From positions 67,929,561 to 67,993,560 of the forward strand of contig NC_088775.1 in the NCBI RefSeq assembly GCF_954871325.1: 64,000 nucleotides of DNA, written 5' to 3'. Below are positions 46,436-59,566 of the stretch, piece after piece. The position numbers and the translations under genes were made by a program. Position 1 is the stretch's first letter. Each line of letters opens with the position of its first letter. Source of the DNA: Gordionus sp. m RMFG-2023. Lineage: Eukaryota > Nematomorpha > Gordioida > Chordodea > Parachordodidae. The notes beneath the pieces were generated by a model. The model made no database searches. It had not been told where the DNA came from and saw only the letters and a list, made by a program, of their open reading frames with translations.

Positions 46436-46694
46436 ATTATTTAAAGATCTACTAATTTTATTGTTGGAATTGACCTTGAACCAGAATTTCCAAAATAATT
46501 CGTAAAAGAAACGCATAAAGGTTGTTTTACTACGAATAATGAACATATCATTAATCCCAAAAAAGAGTAGTGACTATTTTTATTTCATGGATGCTGCAAA
46601 AAATTCAATTGAAGATAGATTTTCATCTACAATTATTTCCATTTTTCATAATATTTAAATAGCAAATTAATGTTAATATAAATTAATGTTGATA

Positions 46695-46885
46695 AATAGC
46701 TCGATTTTTGTAAATGACTAGCTCAATATTTTAGCCAAATAATATATATTAGCCAGGAGATTTTGCTCATAGATGGCAGAAAGGTTTGAAATATCTATTA
46801 ACGAAATCTCGAGGATGGCGTAATATTATTTGATGAAAATTTTAATTTAAAATTGGCTAAATCGAACTGTTTAACAATGCTAACA
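46695..46885. mobile_element. Eroded TAGTGTTG-family MITE
   Basis: TAGCTCGATTTTTGTAAATG, GCTCAATATTTTAGCC, GGAGATTTTGCTCATAGA and CTGTTTAACAATGCTAAC match the order and inverted layout of the MITE at 50548-50770, at reduced identity. Confidence 0.55.
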
Positions 46886-46889
46886 GAAA

Positions 46890-49035
46890 TGTTGTTTAAA
46901 AAAATGTCGGTAATTTGAAGTTATTTTACTGATAGTCCGGAAGGATTAGTTAATTTTTATAAGATTAAGATAATTAATGGTCACTATTCCTGTTTCCAAG
47001 GACAAAAGGTTTTTCTAAGTTAAAACTGATAAAAGTTATTTCAGATAGTCTATGCATACAGGAATTATATATATGAATATATAAAAATTGTCGTAGTTTT
47101 ATATATGAATTTATATTAATTTTTGCATAATGCCAATCAACCAAAATAAATAAGGTTGATTGGATTATAATTAGAATTACCATAGAAGAACACGTGATAT
47201 TAATATATTTTTTTTTTGTGTTCGAATAAAATTGTAGATTATTACTTTTTTCTTATTTTACAAAAATTGATGATTAAATATAGATTTTAATTTTTGAAAT
47301 TAATATCATTTTGTATTAATAAAATATTATAATAAAAGTATCGTGTTGTTACAAAATAACTGTCTTGAAATTCTTAGAAGGTATTCTCTTTGAGTTAGTT
47401 GTCCTTAAATTGTAATTTGAGTGTAGGAAGGGGTTTCAAGTAAGGGTATATATTTTTTTTCTTAGCTTTTTCAGAAGGGTTTTTTTTTACATAAATAATA
47501 AAAAATTCATTTCAAATTCTATTTTTATAATTCTATAATATATGGCAAATTTTGATGAAAAGGAATTTTGAAAAATTGGTATGAACCAGAATTTAGATCA
47601 ATTTTCCAAAAACAGATTTAATTTGATGTTTACAAAATGATTGAAAATGGGTTCAGGTTAAGATTCTTGCAAATACCCTCTGAAGTTTTACATCTCTGGG
47701 TTCGGTTTGAAACACCCTGAATTTAAGAGATATATTTTTTTTATTATATTTATATAAAGTGTTGTATGTGCATAATATTGAAATTGAGAATCTTTAAAAC
47801 TTAAACTTTCTTTCGTCGGTGCAGCCTGGCCTGAAAGCCAAATGATTTAGGATATTATGAATATCTTTAAGGTCGGCCTGAAGTTTAGAAAATATTCTTA
47901 AAGCATATAATTATTCTAATTTTATGTTGTTTTTCTTTAAAAAAATTTATCACGTGCCAGGCAACATATACAAAATATTTTTAAGGTTTAGACAGGGCAA
48001 ATATTTACAGGGCCAGCCCGCACCGACCTCTATTTTATTTGAAATTGGGATGACATGACAGTGCCACTATCCATCAATAATAAAATATTTAAAAATATTA
48101 AATAATTATAATTTAATTACTATATTGTCATCCATTGTAAAAAATAAAATTTGACTTTTGTTTTAAATTAAATTGTAAAGAAATAAACTGTCACATATTT
48201 AATAAATTTAAAACATAAATAAAATTATATCAAAATGCATCAAATATTGCATATAATAAAAAGTATATATACAGATACTTTTTATGAAATGTATCTAGTA
48301 TGGAGAAGATACTTATACAACATTTATGTATCTGCTGTCATACAAAGGGGAGCGGGGATAGGGTATTAGAAAAAATATTGTCAAAAGGTATTATTTCGCA
48401 TATTATTCCCTCCCTCTCTCACCCCTTTAATCGAAATTCAGTTAGGCTAAATAAAGACATGTATTTAAGTAATTTAACTGGATTTATATTTATAATCTAT
48501 TATAGTTATTTTACCACCTTGGTTACGGAAAATGGGATATTTTATGAATTAATTATTTTTTTAATTTTAGTCAGATTTCAAAGCCCTCCCCCCTTCCTTC
48601 AATTATAGGCTAAGAGAATCTATATATATTCTAATATATTCCTTTCTTAAATTATTTATATTAGTCCGGAAAGGTTGCTAGTCCATGGACCTGTGAAATA
48701 TAAAAAATGCCGGAGCTCCATCTAGTCATTCTTGATACAATTAAAATACAGTATTTTCTTTATAACATGTATTATATAATTGTTTATATATAAATATTTA
48801 TTCAATATTGAAATTTATTGCTTGTCAACAATTAAATTATTATACAATATGATAGATATTTATTATGATAATGATTTTCTCCATATCGCATTAATATATT
48901 ATGAAAATATAATTTCTATGTAATTTATTATCTTATTTATAAATGAGATAAATTTTTTGATTATTTGTTACATATACAAAAGATGTTACGAAATATTGAC
49001 TTGCCTGAATTTCCTAATTTTCTACAAATATCTGG
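46890..49035. other. No gene seen
   Basis: AT-rich DNA with one eroded patch resembling the GGCCCGG family (GCAGCCTGGCCTGAAAGCC at 47821; GGCCAGCCCGCACCGACCTC near 48011). A stop-free 102-codon plus frame at 48300-48608 shows no recognisable motif and is probably chance. Confidence 0.45.
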
Positions 49036-49039
49036 AAAG

Positions 49040-49295
49040 TTGAAAAATAACGATTATAACAATTGTCACTTTTCTATAGTCACCTTCACTGAAATTTGAA
49101 TTTAATATGTTTACAAAACATATTTTTACCTATTTACTTTAAAAAGTTCAAAAATAGCGATTATGACAATTGTCACTTTTCTATAGTTTACCTTCACTAA
49201 AATTTTAATTTAACATGTTTGCAAAACATATTTTTACCTATTTACTTTAAAGAAACTCAAAATAGTTCAAAAATAACGATTATGACATTTGTCAC
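49040..49295. repeat. About 107-bp tandem repeat, 2.4 copies
   Basis: Units contain ACGATTATRACAATTGTCAC and ACAAAACATATTTTTACCTA. They begin near 49040, 49147 and 49266. Confidence 0.8.
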
Positions 49296-49299
49296 ATTT

Positions 49300-50048
49300 A
49301 TCTAAAAAATTAGCGATTAAAGGATATATAATATAAATAATTACAAAAAATAAATATATAAAAATCATTTTAAAAATATGTCAATCTAAAAATATATTTA
49401 AAAATTAATATAACAAATTAAAATATATTATCTCAAAAAAATAAAAAAAAATTTAGCAATCAAAAGGTATATCAAGAAAAAATTAACGTGAAAAATAAAT
49501 ATATAAAAAATCATTTTAAAAATATATATTAAAAAAAAATATCAATCAAAAAATATATTTAAAAAAATAATATAACAAATTAAAATATATTATCTCAAAA
49601 AATATATTAAAAAAAAATATCAATCAAAAAATATATTTAAAAAAATATCAATCAAAAAATATATTTAAAAAAATTTAAATATATTATCTCAAAAAATATA
49701 TTCAAAAAAAATATCAATCAAAAAATATATTTAAAAAAATAATATAACAAATTAAAATATATTATCTCAAAAAATATATTCAAAAAAAATAAATTAAAAA
49801 AAAATATCAATCAAAAAATATATTTAAAAAAAATAAATTTAAGAAAAATATCAAAAAATCATATTACACAAAAAATCTCAAAAAAATAAAAATTTTTTAG
49901 CGATCAAAAGATATATCAAGAAAAAATTAACGTAAAAAATAAATATATAAAAAATCGTTTTAAAAATATATATTAAAAAAAAAATATCTATCAAAAAATA
50001 TACTTAAATAAATAATATAATAAATTAAAATATATTATCTCAAAAAAT
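49300..50048. repeat. AT-satellite-like repeat (also 51791-52010)
   Basis: The phrase AAAATATCAATCAAAAAATATATTTAAA is repeated irregularly with ATATTATCTCAAAAAATAT. The same pattern resumes after the hAT 50049-51790, so the hAT inserted into it. Confidence 0.8.
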
Positions 50049-50280
50049 CAGAGTTGTTAAACGCTACTTTTAAAAGTAGCGCGCTATCGCTATTTGGTAA
50101 AAAAAGTAGCGCCCTGTCGCTATCGCTATTTGTCAAAAAAAGTAGCTCGCTATTAGCTACTTTTTATAAAAAAAAATTTACAAACAATTTGCTTATAATG
50201 TTATTGTAAAGTAAATATATAAAAATCAACATTTATAAATATTAAAATATAGTTAGTTGTGATTATAAAAAAATAAATAT

Positions 50281-51530
50281 TTATGGTAATTTATACCATT
50301 TTAATAATAAAATCATTTCAATATTATCATCCCCAAGTCTAGAGCGACGATCAGAAAGTATTTTTGCCTTACTAAATAATTTCTCGACACTAGCACTTGA
50401 GGGTAAGGGCGTATTTAATCTTATATACATATTTTTAATATAAGATAGATTATCAATAATTTTATTTGCAAGGACATCGTATGTTTGGCATCCTATTATC
50501 ATTTTGAGGGCTAATGCCATAGATCTTTTTAAAGTATTAGTGTCTAGTAGTGTTGTTAAACGGCTCGTTTTGAGCCGATTTTTAAAAACGGCTAACTCAA
50601 TACCTCATCCAGAAAAATATTACCCAAGCCTGAAGATTTTGCTCATAGAAGGAACAAATGTCTAGACATACATTTTCGAAATCTTGAGGCTTAAGCAATA
50701 TTTTTCTGGTTAAAATATTGAGTTAGCCGTTTTTAAAAATCGGCTCAAAACGAGCCTTTTAACAACACTAGTGTCTAGCCAATGGCCTGTGATTCCCAAA
50801 TAAGCTCAAAAATATTTAATAAGATCAATTTATAAATATAAATAAGTTTTTACCTTATGTTATGTGTCCAACTATTTGCCGTGGTACATATATATGATAT
50901 CTCTGATAACTCTACTATTAGCGCATCTTTCATCATTTTATAGTTATCTGCTATTTTATTCATTAGTGTCTGGCGGCTTAAAATGTTGTACTAGGGGATA
51001 GAGTTTTAATCATCATGGTAAATGATGGATTATTAACCAAGGACATTGAGTGAACTGTATAAATTATGAATTCAACAATAACTTTATCAGCCAATTTCTG
51101 AGAAATATTGTCATTTGTATTATTAATTAATTTGGTTTGAATTGAATTAGTCTTTTTGGATGTAGAGTCGCCTATACCAAAATTATTTAGATGTTTCTCT
51201 ATTTCCTTAAAATTCATGAACAGTCTTATAAAATATATATTATAGGAATGTAAAAATGACAATGTACCTTTAGGTGTTTCATGAGGCTATAGCTACTGGA
51301 TTTATTTGAGGAAATATTTTTTTTTACATTTTAAACAAATAAATTTGAAGCCAGTTTTGGATTATATATTTATTTTAAAAAATTTTCAAATCTAGGGAAT
51401 GGGAAATTTGTATTATAGCTATTAAGAACATTTTCTTCCCTGGTATCTTCCATTTCATTAATATCATTGTCTGAATCACTTTCAACGATTTGAATATCCA
51501 TAGGCGATGACATTTTCAATTACAAACACG
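50281..51530 (-). pseudogene. hAT transposase fragments with BED-finger remnant
   Basis: The 51500 side reads MSSPMDIQIVESDSDNDINE, then a BED-like remnant (NVKKNISSNKSSSYSLMKHL, KVH) and FLHSYN. The middle is lost. The C-terminal part reads ITGHWLD / NTLKRSMALALKMIIG across the MITE, then RLNTPLPSSASVEKLFSKA, LSDRRSRLGDDNIEMILLLK. SSASVE.LFS is the hAT dimerisation motif (usually SSASCERLFS). Confidence 0.8.
50548..50770. mobile_element. TAGTGTTGTTAA foldback MITE, 223 bp, intact
   Basis: Nearly the whole element is a hairpin: TAGTGTTGTTAAACGGCTCG, TTTTGAGCCGATTTTTAAAA, ACGGCTAACTCAATA recur inverted at the other end. GTGTCTAG flanks both sides (50540-50547, 50771-50778). It interrupts the hAT transposase frame, which reads through once it and one duplication copy are ignored. 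Confidence 0.95.
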
Positions 51531-52429
51531 TGATTTAGGTTTATAATACAAATGGAAATATAAATTACAAATTGAAAATATATATCAATTTCAAAGTTAA
51601 ATAATAAATCATAAAAATTATGATATTATATTTAAATTTTCATGTTTATACTTATCTTCATTATATTTTTTAAAAGTAGCTAACTACTTAGCTACTTTCA
51701 AAAAAAGTTGCGCGCTAAAAAATTAAATAATTACAAAAAAGTAGCCGCTATTAGCTATAGCTACCAAAAAAGTTAGCCTTTAACAACTTGCAAAAAATAT
51801 ATTTAAAAAAAATAACAATCAAAAAATATATTAAAAAAATCATATTACACAAATAATCTCAAAAAAATAAAATAAATTTAGCGATCAAAAGAATTATCAA
51901 GAAAATTTTTAAGTAAAAAATAAATATATAAAAAATCATTTTAAAAATATATATTTAAAAAAATATATTACTAAAATATTAAAAAATAAATTTATAATAT
52001 AAATTAATATTAAATAAATTATAAATTAATCTCAAATAAATTTATCAATTTGTAAAATAAAATACATTGCCTGATTTAACCCGGCAATGTTCACATTGTT
52101 GAAATAAAAAAATCACCCTGCCCACCACTACCTCACATTGCCGAAAAAATTTAGGCTATGTATACATTGCCGAAAATTACACATTGCCGCTATCATATAT
52201 ATATATTTGCTTTAGTAGAAAATTCAATTTATTTTCCTGGCGCCAAGAGAAAACATTTTTTTAAAAAATTTTATTCGACAATTAAAAAGTGATATTTATC
52301 TTAAAAAATTAAAAAGTATAAGCATTTTATAATTTAATTAAAATAAAGTCGAATTTTAGGTTATTTTAAATTTACCTGATATTATTGTTAAAATATACAG
52401 AGTAAAATAGAAAGAAATATTTTTTAAGA

Positions 52430-52560
52430 TAATCCTGCCAAAGACTTGGCAAAAGGGGAGAAGGCTCGTTAACAAAGGTCTGGGAGACCGACTCCCAGAC
52501 ATTTATTAGTGTGGCACCCCTCTAAGGAGAATGTTTAGCTACGTCCCTAGGTATAGATTT
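52430..52560. other. Short GC-richer island with a hairpin
   Basis: TCTGGGAG and CTCCCAGA form an 8-bp stem with a 5-base loop at about 52479-52500. Nearby CTGCCAAAGACTTGGCAAAA forms a shorter stem. The island ends near GCTACGTCCCTAGG. No ORF or RNA family is recognised. Confidence 0.4.
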
Positions 52561-53204
52561 TGGTTTGAATTCAGATCCAGTTTTTTTCTGAAGTAAACAA
52601 GATGATTTAATAAAATTTGGCCATTGTTTAGTAAATTTGATTGTTTCAAATTGCTATATGACAACCAACATTATTTATCTTTACCCTGTCAGTTTAAGGT
52701 TTCATAATGTAGGTAAGCTAATAACATTAAAATCATAATAAATTACCTTAATAAAATATATAAAGATATTTTCATCCTTTATTATACACCCTATATAAAA
52801 ATATAGAAATGTATAAAAAGAAAGTGTTTTGTTTAGCATTATGTCAATTTTTTGTAACACTATGTCCAAAAATTATATTATTCGCCATTATGCCAATTTT
52901 TAAAGTAACTTTTTGTGATAACTGAAGTTCTTTCAATTTTTTTATCAATTATCTATATCGCGTATCTTGTTGTATATCTTGCATCTTGTTAAACTTTATT
53001 CGCGTTCATTTATATGATATCTGTACATATCAAGATAGCTTTAAAAAAAATTTGCTCATCCATTATTTTTTGATCATGAGGTTGAAAAAATTTTAAATAA
53101 TGGACTCCCGCTAATTTATTGCAAACCTCTAATTAGAGATGTAAAGGTAGGGAAATTTCTCGAATTTTCCCTTAATATAAATATAATATTTTATAGCAAA
53201 AATT

Positions 53205-54237
53205 ATGATTTATAATTTTAATTTCATAATTATGACTCCAGAACCCATTTTCTTTAAATCCATTGTTACAGGATCTAGTGCTCACACTAGTGATTATATC
53301 ACATCTGAGCTGATCAAGGTAATTGAAGAAATTGATAGTAAAAAATTTATCTCTCTAATAACTGTTAATGCAATGAATATGAAAAAGGTCTGGAGTCTTG
53401 TTAAGGCAAAATATAATTATATTGAATGTTTTGAATGTGCCGCACATGGCTTAAATCTACATATTAAAAATTTATGCCAAATACGTTTTATTGAAAAGAT
53501 CATCAAAAAAACCAAACAAAATTAAATATAAAAAATTTAATGGTATTTTATTGGCAACTTTTAATGAAAGACAAATATTGAAAGGATATAAATCTTCTTT
53601 AAATATTCCAAGTCCGACAAGATGGGGAAGTTTTGTTATAATGTAGCAAAGTGTTGTGAAAAATAAGGAAGTTGCAAGAAATTGCAATTTCAGTTTATTT
53701 ATGGACAAACAAAAAGGCGTATTGGATAAAGAAGGATACTGACATTTTTGAAATAGAAATATTTTGGGATATAAAAGATAAACTCAATTCAACTGTTATT
53801 TTTAATGAAAATGATTTGAAAAGTGTTAAAATGCATATTAATAAACGAAAAAAATTTTGTTGCAAGGAATATCATTATGTAAGGAATCTTCTGGATCCTA
53901 GATATTATGGCGTGTTAATAGTAGCTTTAACTTTAATAAATATTATTTCAGGCCAAATTAATTGCGATATTGGAAAAATTATGTAATTTAGCAGAATATC
54001 GCTCAAAACAAGGTTTCTATAAAACTGGCATATGGGAATGGGAGAGCGTACATACCAAACCACTATGGTGGAAAGGGTTGTGTACAAATCAACCCCTTTG
54101 TTAATTGGCAGTAAGATGTCCTTCGATACCATCCAGTGCGTCAGAAAGAGTCTAGTCAGCATTTGGAAAAATTCATTACAAGTAATAGAATAAAGAATGA
54201 AAGTGTCAAAAAATAAATATCAATCAGGCATAACATA
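53205..54237 (+). pseudogene. hAT transposase of the outer element
   Basis: Segments in order are FKSIVTGSSAHTSDYI, NAMNMKKVWSLVKAKYNYIE, CAAHGLNLHIKNLCQI (CxxH.LNL motif), LNIPSPTRWGSF (TRW motif), LLDPRYYG (LDPR motif) and, just before the nested insertion, RIKNESVKK. The continuation after 56616 (RNRLKNERVEKL..I-like end) is approximate. Several frameshifts and stops are present. These are the standard hAT catalytic-region motifs of the CHAH-LNL-TRW class. Confidence 0.82.
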
Positions 54238-54245
54238 CATTTAAA

Positions 54246-56607
54246 CAGTGGCCCCTACACTTTTTGAGCGAACGAAGCATAATATCCCCATGAAAAGTAC
54301 CCCCTTGAAAAGTATCCCCCCCCCTTCGAAAAAATGATAACTATGACACCCATAAATTTCAAAAATAATTTTTATTGCATCAATTTTTAATATATAATAT
54401 AAATAAAATGCAAAAAATATAACTTTACAAATATTATTTTTAAATTAATAATTTAGATAAATTAGGGGAAGAGAAAGCGAAAGAATTTATAATTTCATCA
54501 GTATTTAATTGTTTAAATAAAAAATTTTCCATTGATAATATGGTTAAATTATTGAGAAAAGAATCTTTCATGGTACTGCGCAGTCTTGTTTTAATTAATT
54601 TAATTTTACTCATGACTCTTTCGGCAGTACATGAGATTGTGGGAATGGTTAATAAATATTTATATAAAATTCTTAAATTAGGGAAAGCAGAAAAATTTAA
54701 AAGTAAACGATAAGGTAAAATAAATGAATAGTTTTTCCAATCTGAATCGTAAGTCCCTGAATTATCATCATCATCAGAAGAAGCTAAATAATGTATTGGT
54801 AAAAATATTTTAATTAAATAAATTTATAATTCTCAGAATCTGACAAATCTTTAGATTCTTGAACCTCTAGGTCATGAGTAATATTTTAGCCATCTTATAA
54901 ATATATCTAAACTTCAACATTTCTTCGAAAATTTGACTTGAATTTAAATTGTAAAATTCACAGATATCCTCGATATCTTCTTTAATAATTGATTTTTCTG
55001 CTATTCCCTTTGGCATAAAAAATGATGTTTGATGTAAAAATTTCATCGAATCATCATTAAATCTTTCGTTAAACTGCATAATAATTAAATCGAGTGCAGC
55101 ATAAAACACACCTATTTTAAAGCTAAAAAAAATTTCTATATTTAATGATGAAAGTATATATACCTCTCCTTTTTGGATTGTAATGTTTAAAGTCTAGAAC
55201 TTTCAAAATCAAAAGGTAGATTTCTCTCCTTCATAAAATCTTGCGCCTTTGAAAAAACATCCAAAAATTCAGTGTTATTATCTATTAGATTAAAAAATAA
55301 TTAAGACAATAATTTATATTATACTTCTCAAATTAATCAAGCAATCTTTTGCCAATTGAATTTGATTTATTGCATACCCTATATCCTTCGAAATGGTTTG
55401 CAATTTTGTACAAGCCAAACTTGTTATCAATAATATTTTATCCAAAACACAAAGTGATAAGATAAAATCAAATTTTTCTATTCTAAAGACTATAGCACTA
55501 GCCATAGTGGAAGTGGCAGTATCTTCAGAATCCTTAAATTTGTTAAAGCTGCCCTCAAGGCATCATAAAGTTGAAAAAATTTTACAATAGCTTTATATGA
55601 CGATAGCCAGCTTCTAAATAAAAAAAACATTTAAAATTGAAATAAATAAGGAACTATTACCGAGTGGTATTAAATCGTTGCGATTTTTTCAGATCATTAA
55701 ACTGAAATTTTTTGAGTACCTCATATCTTTTTACACCATTAAAATAGACATAAATCTCATCTAGTATTCCTATCGATGACAATAACACCAAATATAAGCT
55801 GCCTTTGGCGCCTCTGCTCTAATCAAGGCTTGCACACCATTGATTCTTCCACTCATGTTTGAGGCGCCATCATAACTTTGCCCAACTAGATATTCAAGGG
55901 GTAAATTCATCGAGCCAAGTTTGGATATTATATTATGCTTTGAGACCTGTGGTATTACCCGTACAATATATGTCAATCAGTCTTTCAACAGGCTTCGGCG
56001 TCTCACTATTTTCAACATATTTTACTATCAAAGCTATTGCTTCTGATTTCGAAACATCGTATGTGCCATCAACTATGAGTGAAAAGCACCTGTTAAATGT
56101 AATCTCATTTTGAATTTTTTTTACAACCATATTTTTCATGGTTTCAATGAGAATGTTTATCTTATTTTATTATATGATAATAGGTTTGAATATAATTTCG
56201 TTTTTAATCTCTTATTTTTTTTATCCCTTTTTCTTTCTTCATTTTGCTGTATATACATTTTTAGTATAGATTCAGAATATGCAATATTCTGAATCTGGGC
56301 CATCATATTGCCTTCTTGTTGCCTGTTCCCCCAGAAGGCTTGGTTACGAGATATTAAATAAAATTTACTAAACATCGACCAAAATTTCCGTCAATCTATT
56401 AAATTAAATATTAAGTGGTGGGGGGGGGGGTCTTATTATTACATTTATAAACCAGAAATCACATTATCATGATGGATGTAAAAAAAAAAATTTTTTTTTT
56501 AAATTTTTTAAAAATTAAAATAAAAAAATTTTTAAAAAAAAGTACCCCCACTCAAATTTACTGAAGCAGTTGCTTCGGACCCCCCCCCCCCGTTGTAGGG
56601 GCCCCTG
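54246..56607 (-). mobile_element. ZMYM1/DUF4371-type hAT nested in the outer hAT
   Basis: The inverted ends CAGTGGCCCCTACA and CAGGGGCCCCTACAAC are bordered by CATTTAAA (54238-54245) and CATTTATA (56608-56615), an 8-bp duplication with one mismatch. G/C homopolymers lie near both ends (54316-54324; 56420-56430; 56580-56591). A long minus-strand transposase remnant fills it. Confidence 0.85.
54440..56400 (-). pseudogene. ZMYM1-like (TTF finger / DUF4371) hAT transposase
   Basis: Reading leftward: a TTF-type finger tail (ISRNQAFWGNRQQEGNMMAQ), FNRCFSLIVDGTYDVSKSEA, ALIVKYVE..PVERLIDIYC, LEYLVGQSYDGASNMSG (QGYDGAS motif), AYIWCYCHR (usually HCxAH), FNERFNDDSM, and TISCTAERVMSKIKLIKTRL (dimerisation region with the SxASCER equivalent). 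This motif order is diagnostic of DUF4371/ZMYM1-type hAT proteins. At least four frame breaks occur, including near 55110-55310 and 55700. Confidence 0.85.
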
Positions 56608-56907
56608 CATTTATAAGATCACACAAATACATCATGTTCAGGATATCATTAAAAGAGTTTAGATTCCGATTTATCAATATCAAGTTATAAATAATGATGT
56701 TCAACTTCAATTACATCTCATAAAGATGTTAATGCTATTTCATTAGCATCCCATGAATTTTAAATGTAATTTATAATCTTGCTTATTGTAATTAATAAAA
56801 TTATTAAAAAATCAAATGTTTACATTGTATTTTTGTCTTTATTATTTAATTTTCCCTTAGTTCTCCAAATTTAATAAAGTTATTTAATAAAAAAAATTGA
56901 AAGGTTT

Positions 56908-57158
56908 TAAAGTTTTCTAAAAATATTTAAAATGTTACGAGATTATTTTATTTAATTTAGAATAAATCAAAGTTACAAATTTAATTTAATTTATTTTGAA
57001 ATTTTACATCTATTATCAAACTAAAAAATCAGGCTTATATAACAATTTTTATATTAATATATAAAAAAATCAATCTACACAATTTATATAAAAAAATCAA
57101 TTTATATAAACATAAAAAAAAACAATTTAAAAGTAAGTATTAATTGGTCATATCAACA
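56908..57158 (-). repeat. 3' LTR of the Ty3-type element
   Basis: 251 bp, nearly identical to 61499-61754 apart from a few substitutions and short A-run or AATTT indels. The similarity points to a moderately recent insertion. Confidence 0.93.
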
Positions 57159-57329
57159 TTCCACCCTTTAAAAAAATGATCTCCACTCAGGTTTTTCTTG
57201 CATGTGAATCTTATCGTGCAGTCAACGTTTCTTGATAGTTTTATTGTCATCATTAGTAAATTTCATTAACTTTTGCTATTGAAAATTTATTTAAAAGAAA
57301 AATATTATATATATATATATTTTTAGTCT

Positions 57330-58370
57330 TTATTTCATTATAAAATTATCGAATTTTTTGGGCAAAATTATATTCCTGCTAGGTCTTTGACTAACAAGAC
57401 TCTGTTCTTGTACTCCTAAATTTGGATCATCATTTCTTCTATAACTTACAGTAAAAGGTATTGCATTTGTTTTCACATGCGTCGTTTCATCGAGAGGTGC
57501 CCTACTCGTAGACCTTTTTTTAATTTGGTCTAAATGTCTTCTAATAATTTTGTCTCCTGTTTCAACTTCAAATGTTAAATTCCCATTTTTACGTTTTATC
57601 GTGCCTTTGTCCCATATATTATTTGAAGGTTTTATACTATACTTTGTCACCATTCATGATGTTTCTATTTGACGATAAATTGCAATTAAATTCGTTCATT
57701 TATCTTCTTGCGGTTTGATTAAATCCCATCTGGTTCTTATGGTTCTGTTGAACATCACTTCGCTTGGTATCTTGTTGGTTGTCGCATTTGGTGTGTTGCG
57801 ATAATTAAATAAAAACTTTTCTAAAGCTATATCTAAGTCTATTTTATTATTACTTTCCATATTCCTTTTCATGCATATTTTCATTTATCTTATCATTCGC
57901 TCACACTAACCATTGGACTGTTGGTGGTGAGGCGCCATGAAAATGTGATCAATTCCATGATAACTACAAAAATTTTTGAACAAGCTACTTGTAAAATTCG
58001 TACCATTATCACTGACTATCATATTGTGTATACCAAACAAACTGATTATTTTTAATTTTAGACTCCGTAGTTATATCTCTCATTCTTCTAATGATAGGAA
58101 ATTTGCTAAAAGCGTCAACACATACCAAGAAATTGCTACCTTCAAACTGTGCAAAGTCGATGTGTACGCGTTCGAACACTTTTACAGCTGTTTCCCATTC
58201 ATTTTGTACATTATGAGGAATGTCCGCATATTTGTTACACGTATCACAGTTTCTCACCTCCTGATCTATTTCAGCGTTTAGACCTGGCCACCACAAGTAA
58301 TCTCTCGCCAACAATTTCGTTTTCCCAGCACCAAGATGCCCTTTGTGTAATTCCTGTAATATCTCCTTTC
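57330..58370 (-). pseudogene. Ty3-type integrase
   Basis: Reading leftward: zinc-binding region (YLWWPGLNAEIDQEV, CDTCNKYAD), catalytic core (ERVHIDFAQFEGSNFLVCVD first Asp, DNGTNF second Asp near 58010, GIDHIFMAPHHQQSNG), then FLFNYRNTPNATT, PSEVMFNRTIRTRWDL, and a basic tail with DKGTIKRKNGNLTFEVETGD and RRHLDQI, a GPY/F-like end. Stop codons and frameshifts separate the parts near 57890 and 58010. Confidence 0.88.
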
Positions 58371-58371
58371 T

Positions 58372-59560
58372 CTAATTTTTTGGTATAAGGATCCTATTCT
58401 CTTTAAAAAGACAATCTTTAATTAAGCTCAGTTCCATTTCCATATTTTTATATACTTTATACTTTATCTGTTCATGATTATTTATATTGTTAATTACCCA
58501 TATTAATTCGATATCAATACTAGTTTCTTGAACTATTCTTTTAAAATTTATTGGCCAAAATTTGTCATCAATTTTTTTATCATCTATCTCTTGTATTATT
58601 TCTTCTGTGTTCATTTGGGGTATTCTTGACAAACAATCCGGTACTACATTTCGTTTCCCGGGTCTATGAATTATCGTAAAGTCATAAGCTCCCATAGCCA
58701 AACTCCATTTTTGAAGTCGCATTGATATGGATGAATTATCCTTAAGTCCCTTCATAAATATATAAACGAGTGGCTTGTGATCTGTGATTATTGTAAATCT
58801 CGTGCCAATTAAATATTCTTGAAACTTTTTTACTGCGTATATAACAGATAAAGCTTCCCTCTCTATATTAGTGTAATTAAACTCTGATTTTAATAAAGCT
58901 CTTGACGCGAAAGCAATGGGTTTCTCTTTACCATCACCTTCAATATGAAATAAGACTGCTCCTAGACCTTTCTTTGAAGCATCAGTTGCAATGCCTATTG
59001 GTAGATCCGGATTATAAAAATTTAACGTAGGCGGAGTACTTATCAGATTTTTTAGGTCGTCGAAGCTTTCTTGATGTGTATTATCCCATAACCATTTTGT
59101 ATAAAGGATCAGCTATGTCCGCAAAATTACATAAAAATTTTAGATAATAGCTCGCCATCCCCAAAAAAGTTGTCAATTCATCTTTTCTCTTTGGTTCCGG
59201 CATGTTAGAAATAGCTTTTATATTATCATCGTTGGGATATATACTACGTTTGCATATATCAGTCCCAAAAAGCTTATTTTATTTTGCAGGAATAAACTTT
59301 TGTCGAAATTGGGGGTTAATCCATACTTGATGATCTTATCGAATACTTTTTTTAATGTTCTCCAAATGTATCTCATTGTTATCACCTGTAATTAACAAGT
59401 CGTCAATGTAAAATATAACATCTTTTAAATCTCCGAAAATGTTATCCATAGTTTGTTGGAATATTGCTGACGAAGTTTTTAAACCAAACGGCAGTCTCGT
59501 AAATTTATAATAACCTTTATGTGTCTATATCGTAAGAAAATCTCTTGATTCCTTGTGTGT
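58372..59560 (-). pseudogene. Ty3-type RT palm and RNase H
   Basis: RT motifs are YYKFTRLPFGLKTSSAIFQQ and FYIDDLLITGD (catalytic YIDD), then FLGMASYYLKFLCNFADIA. RNase H follows in other frames: IATDASKKGLGAVLF, EREALSVIYAVKKFQEYLIG, FTIITDHKPLVYIF, WSLAMGAYDFTIIHRPGKRN, VVPDCLSRIPQ. Frameshifts lie near 59290, 59110 and 58800-59000. The order RT then RNase H before integrase fits Ty3. Confidence 0.88.
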
Positions 59561-59566
59561 GGGTAT

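Larger units (their letters stand above)
50049..51790 (-). mobile_element. hAT transposon inserted in AT satellite
   Basis: The ends CAGAGTTGTTAAACG and, inverted, CAAGTTGTTAAAGG are bordered by CAAAAAAT on both sides (50041-50048, 51791-51798), an 8-bp duplication. Inverted GTAGC/GCTAC-rich subterminal repeats (AAAAAGTAGCGC; GCTATCGCTATTT) lie at both ends. It encodes a decayed minus-strand transposase and holds the MITE 50548-50770. Confidence 0.9.

Noticed and set aside
48300-48608. 102-codon plus-strand ORF
   Set aside because: No recognisable motif, no homologous neighbour; hydrophobic low-complexity residues expected by chance in AT-rich DNA.
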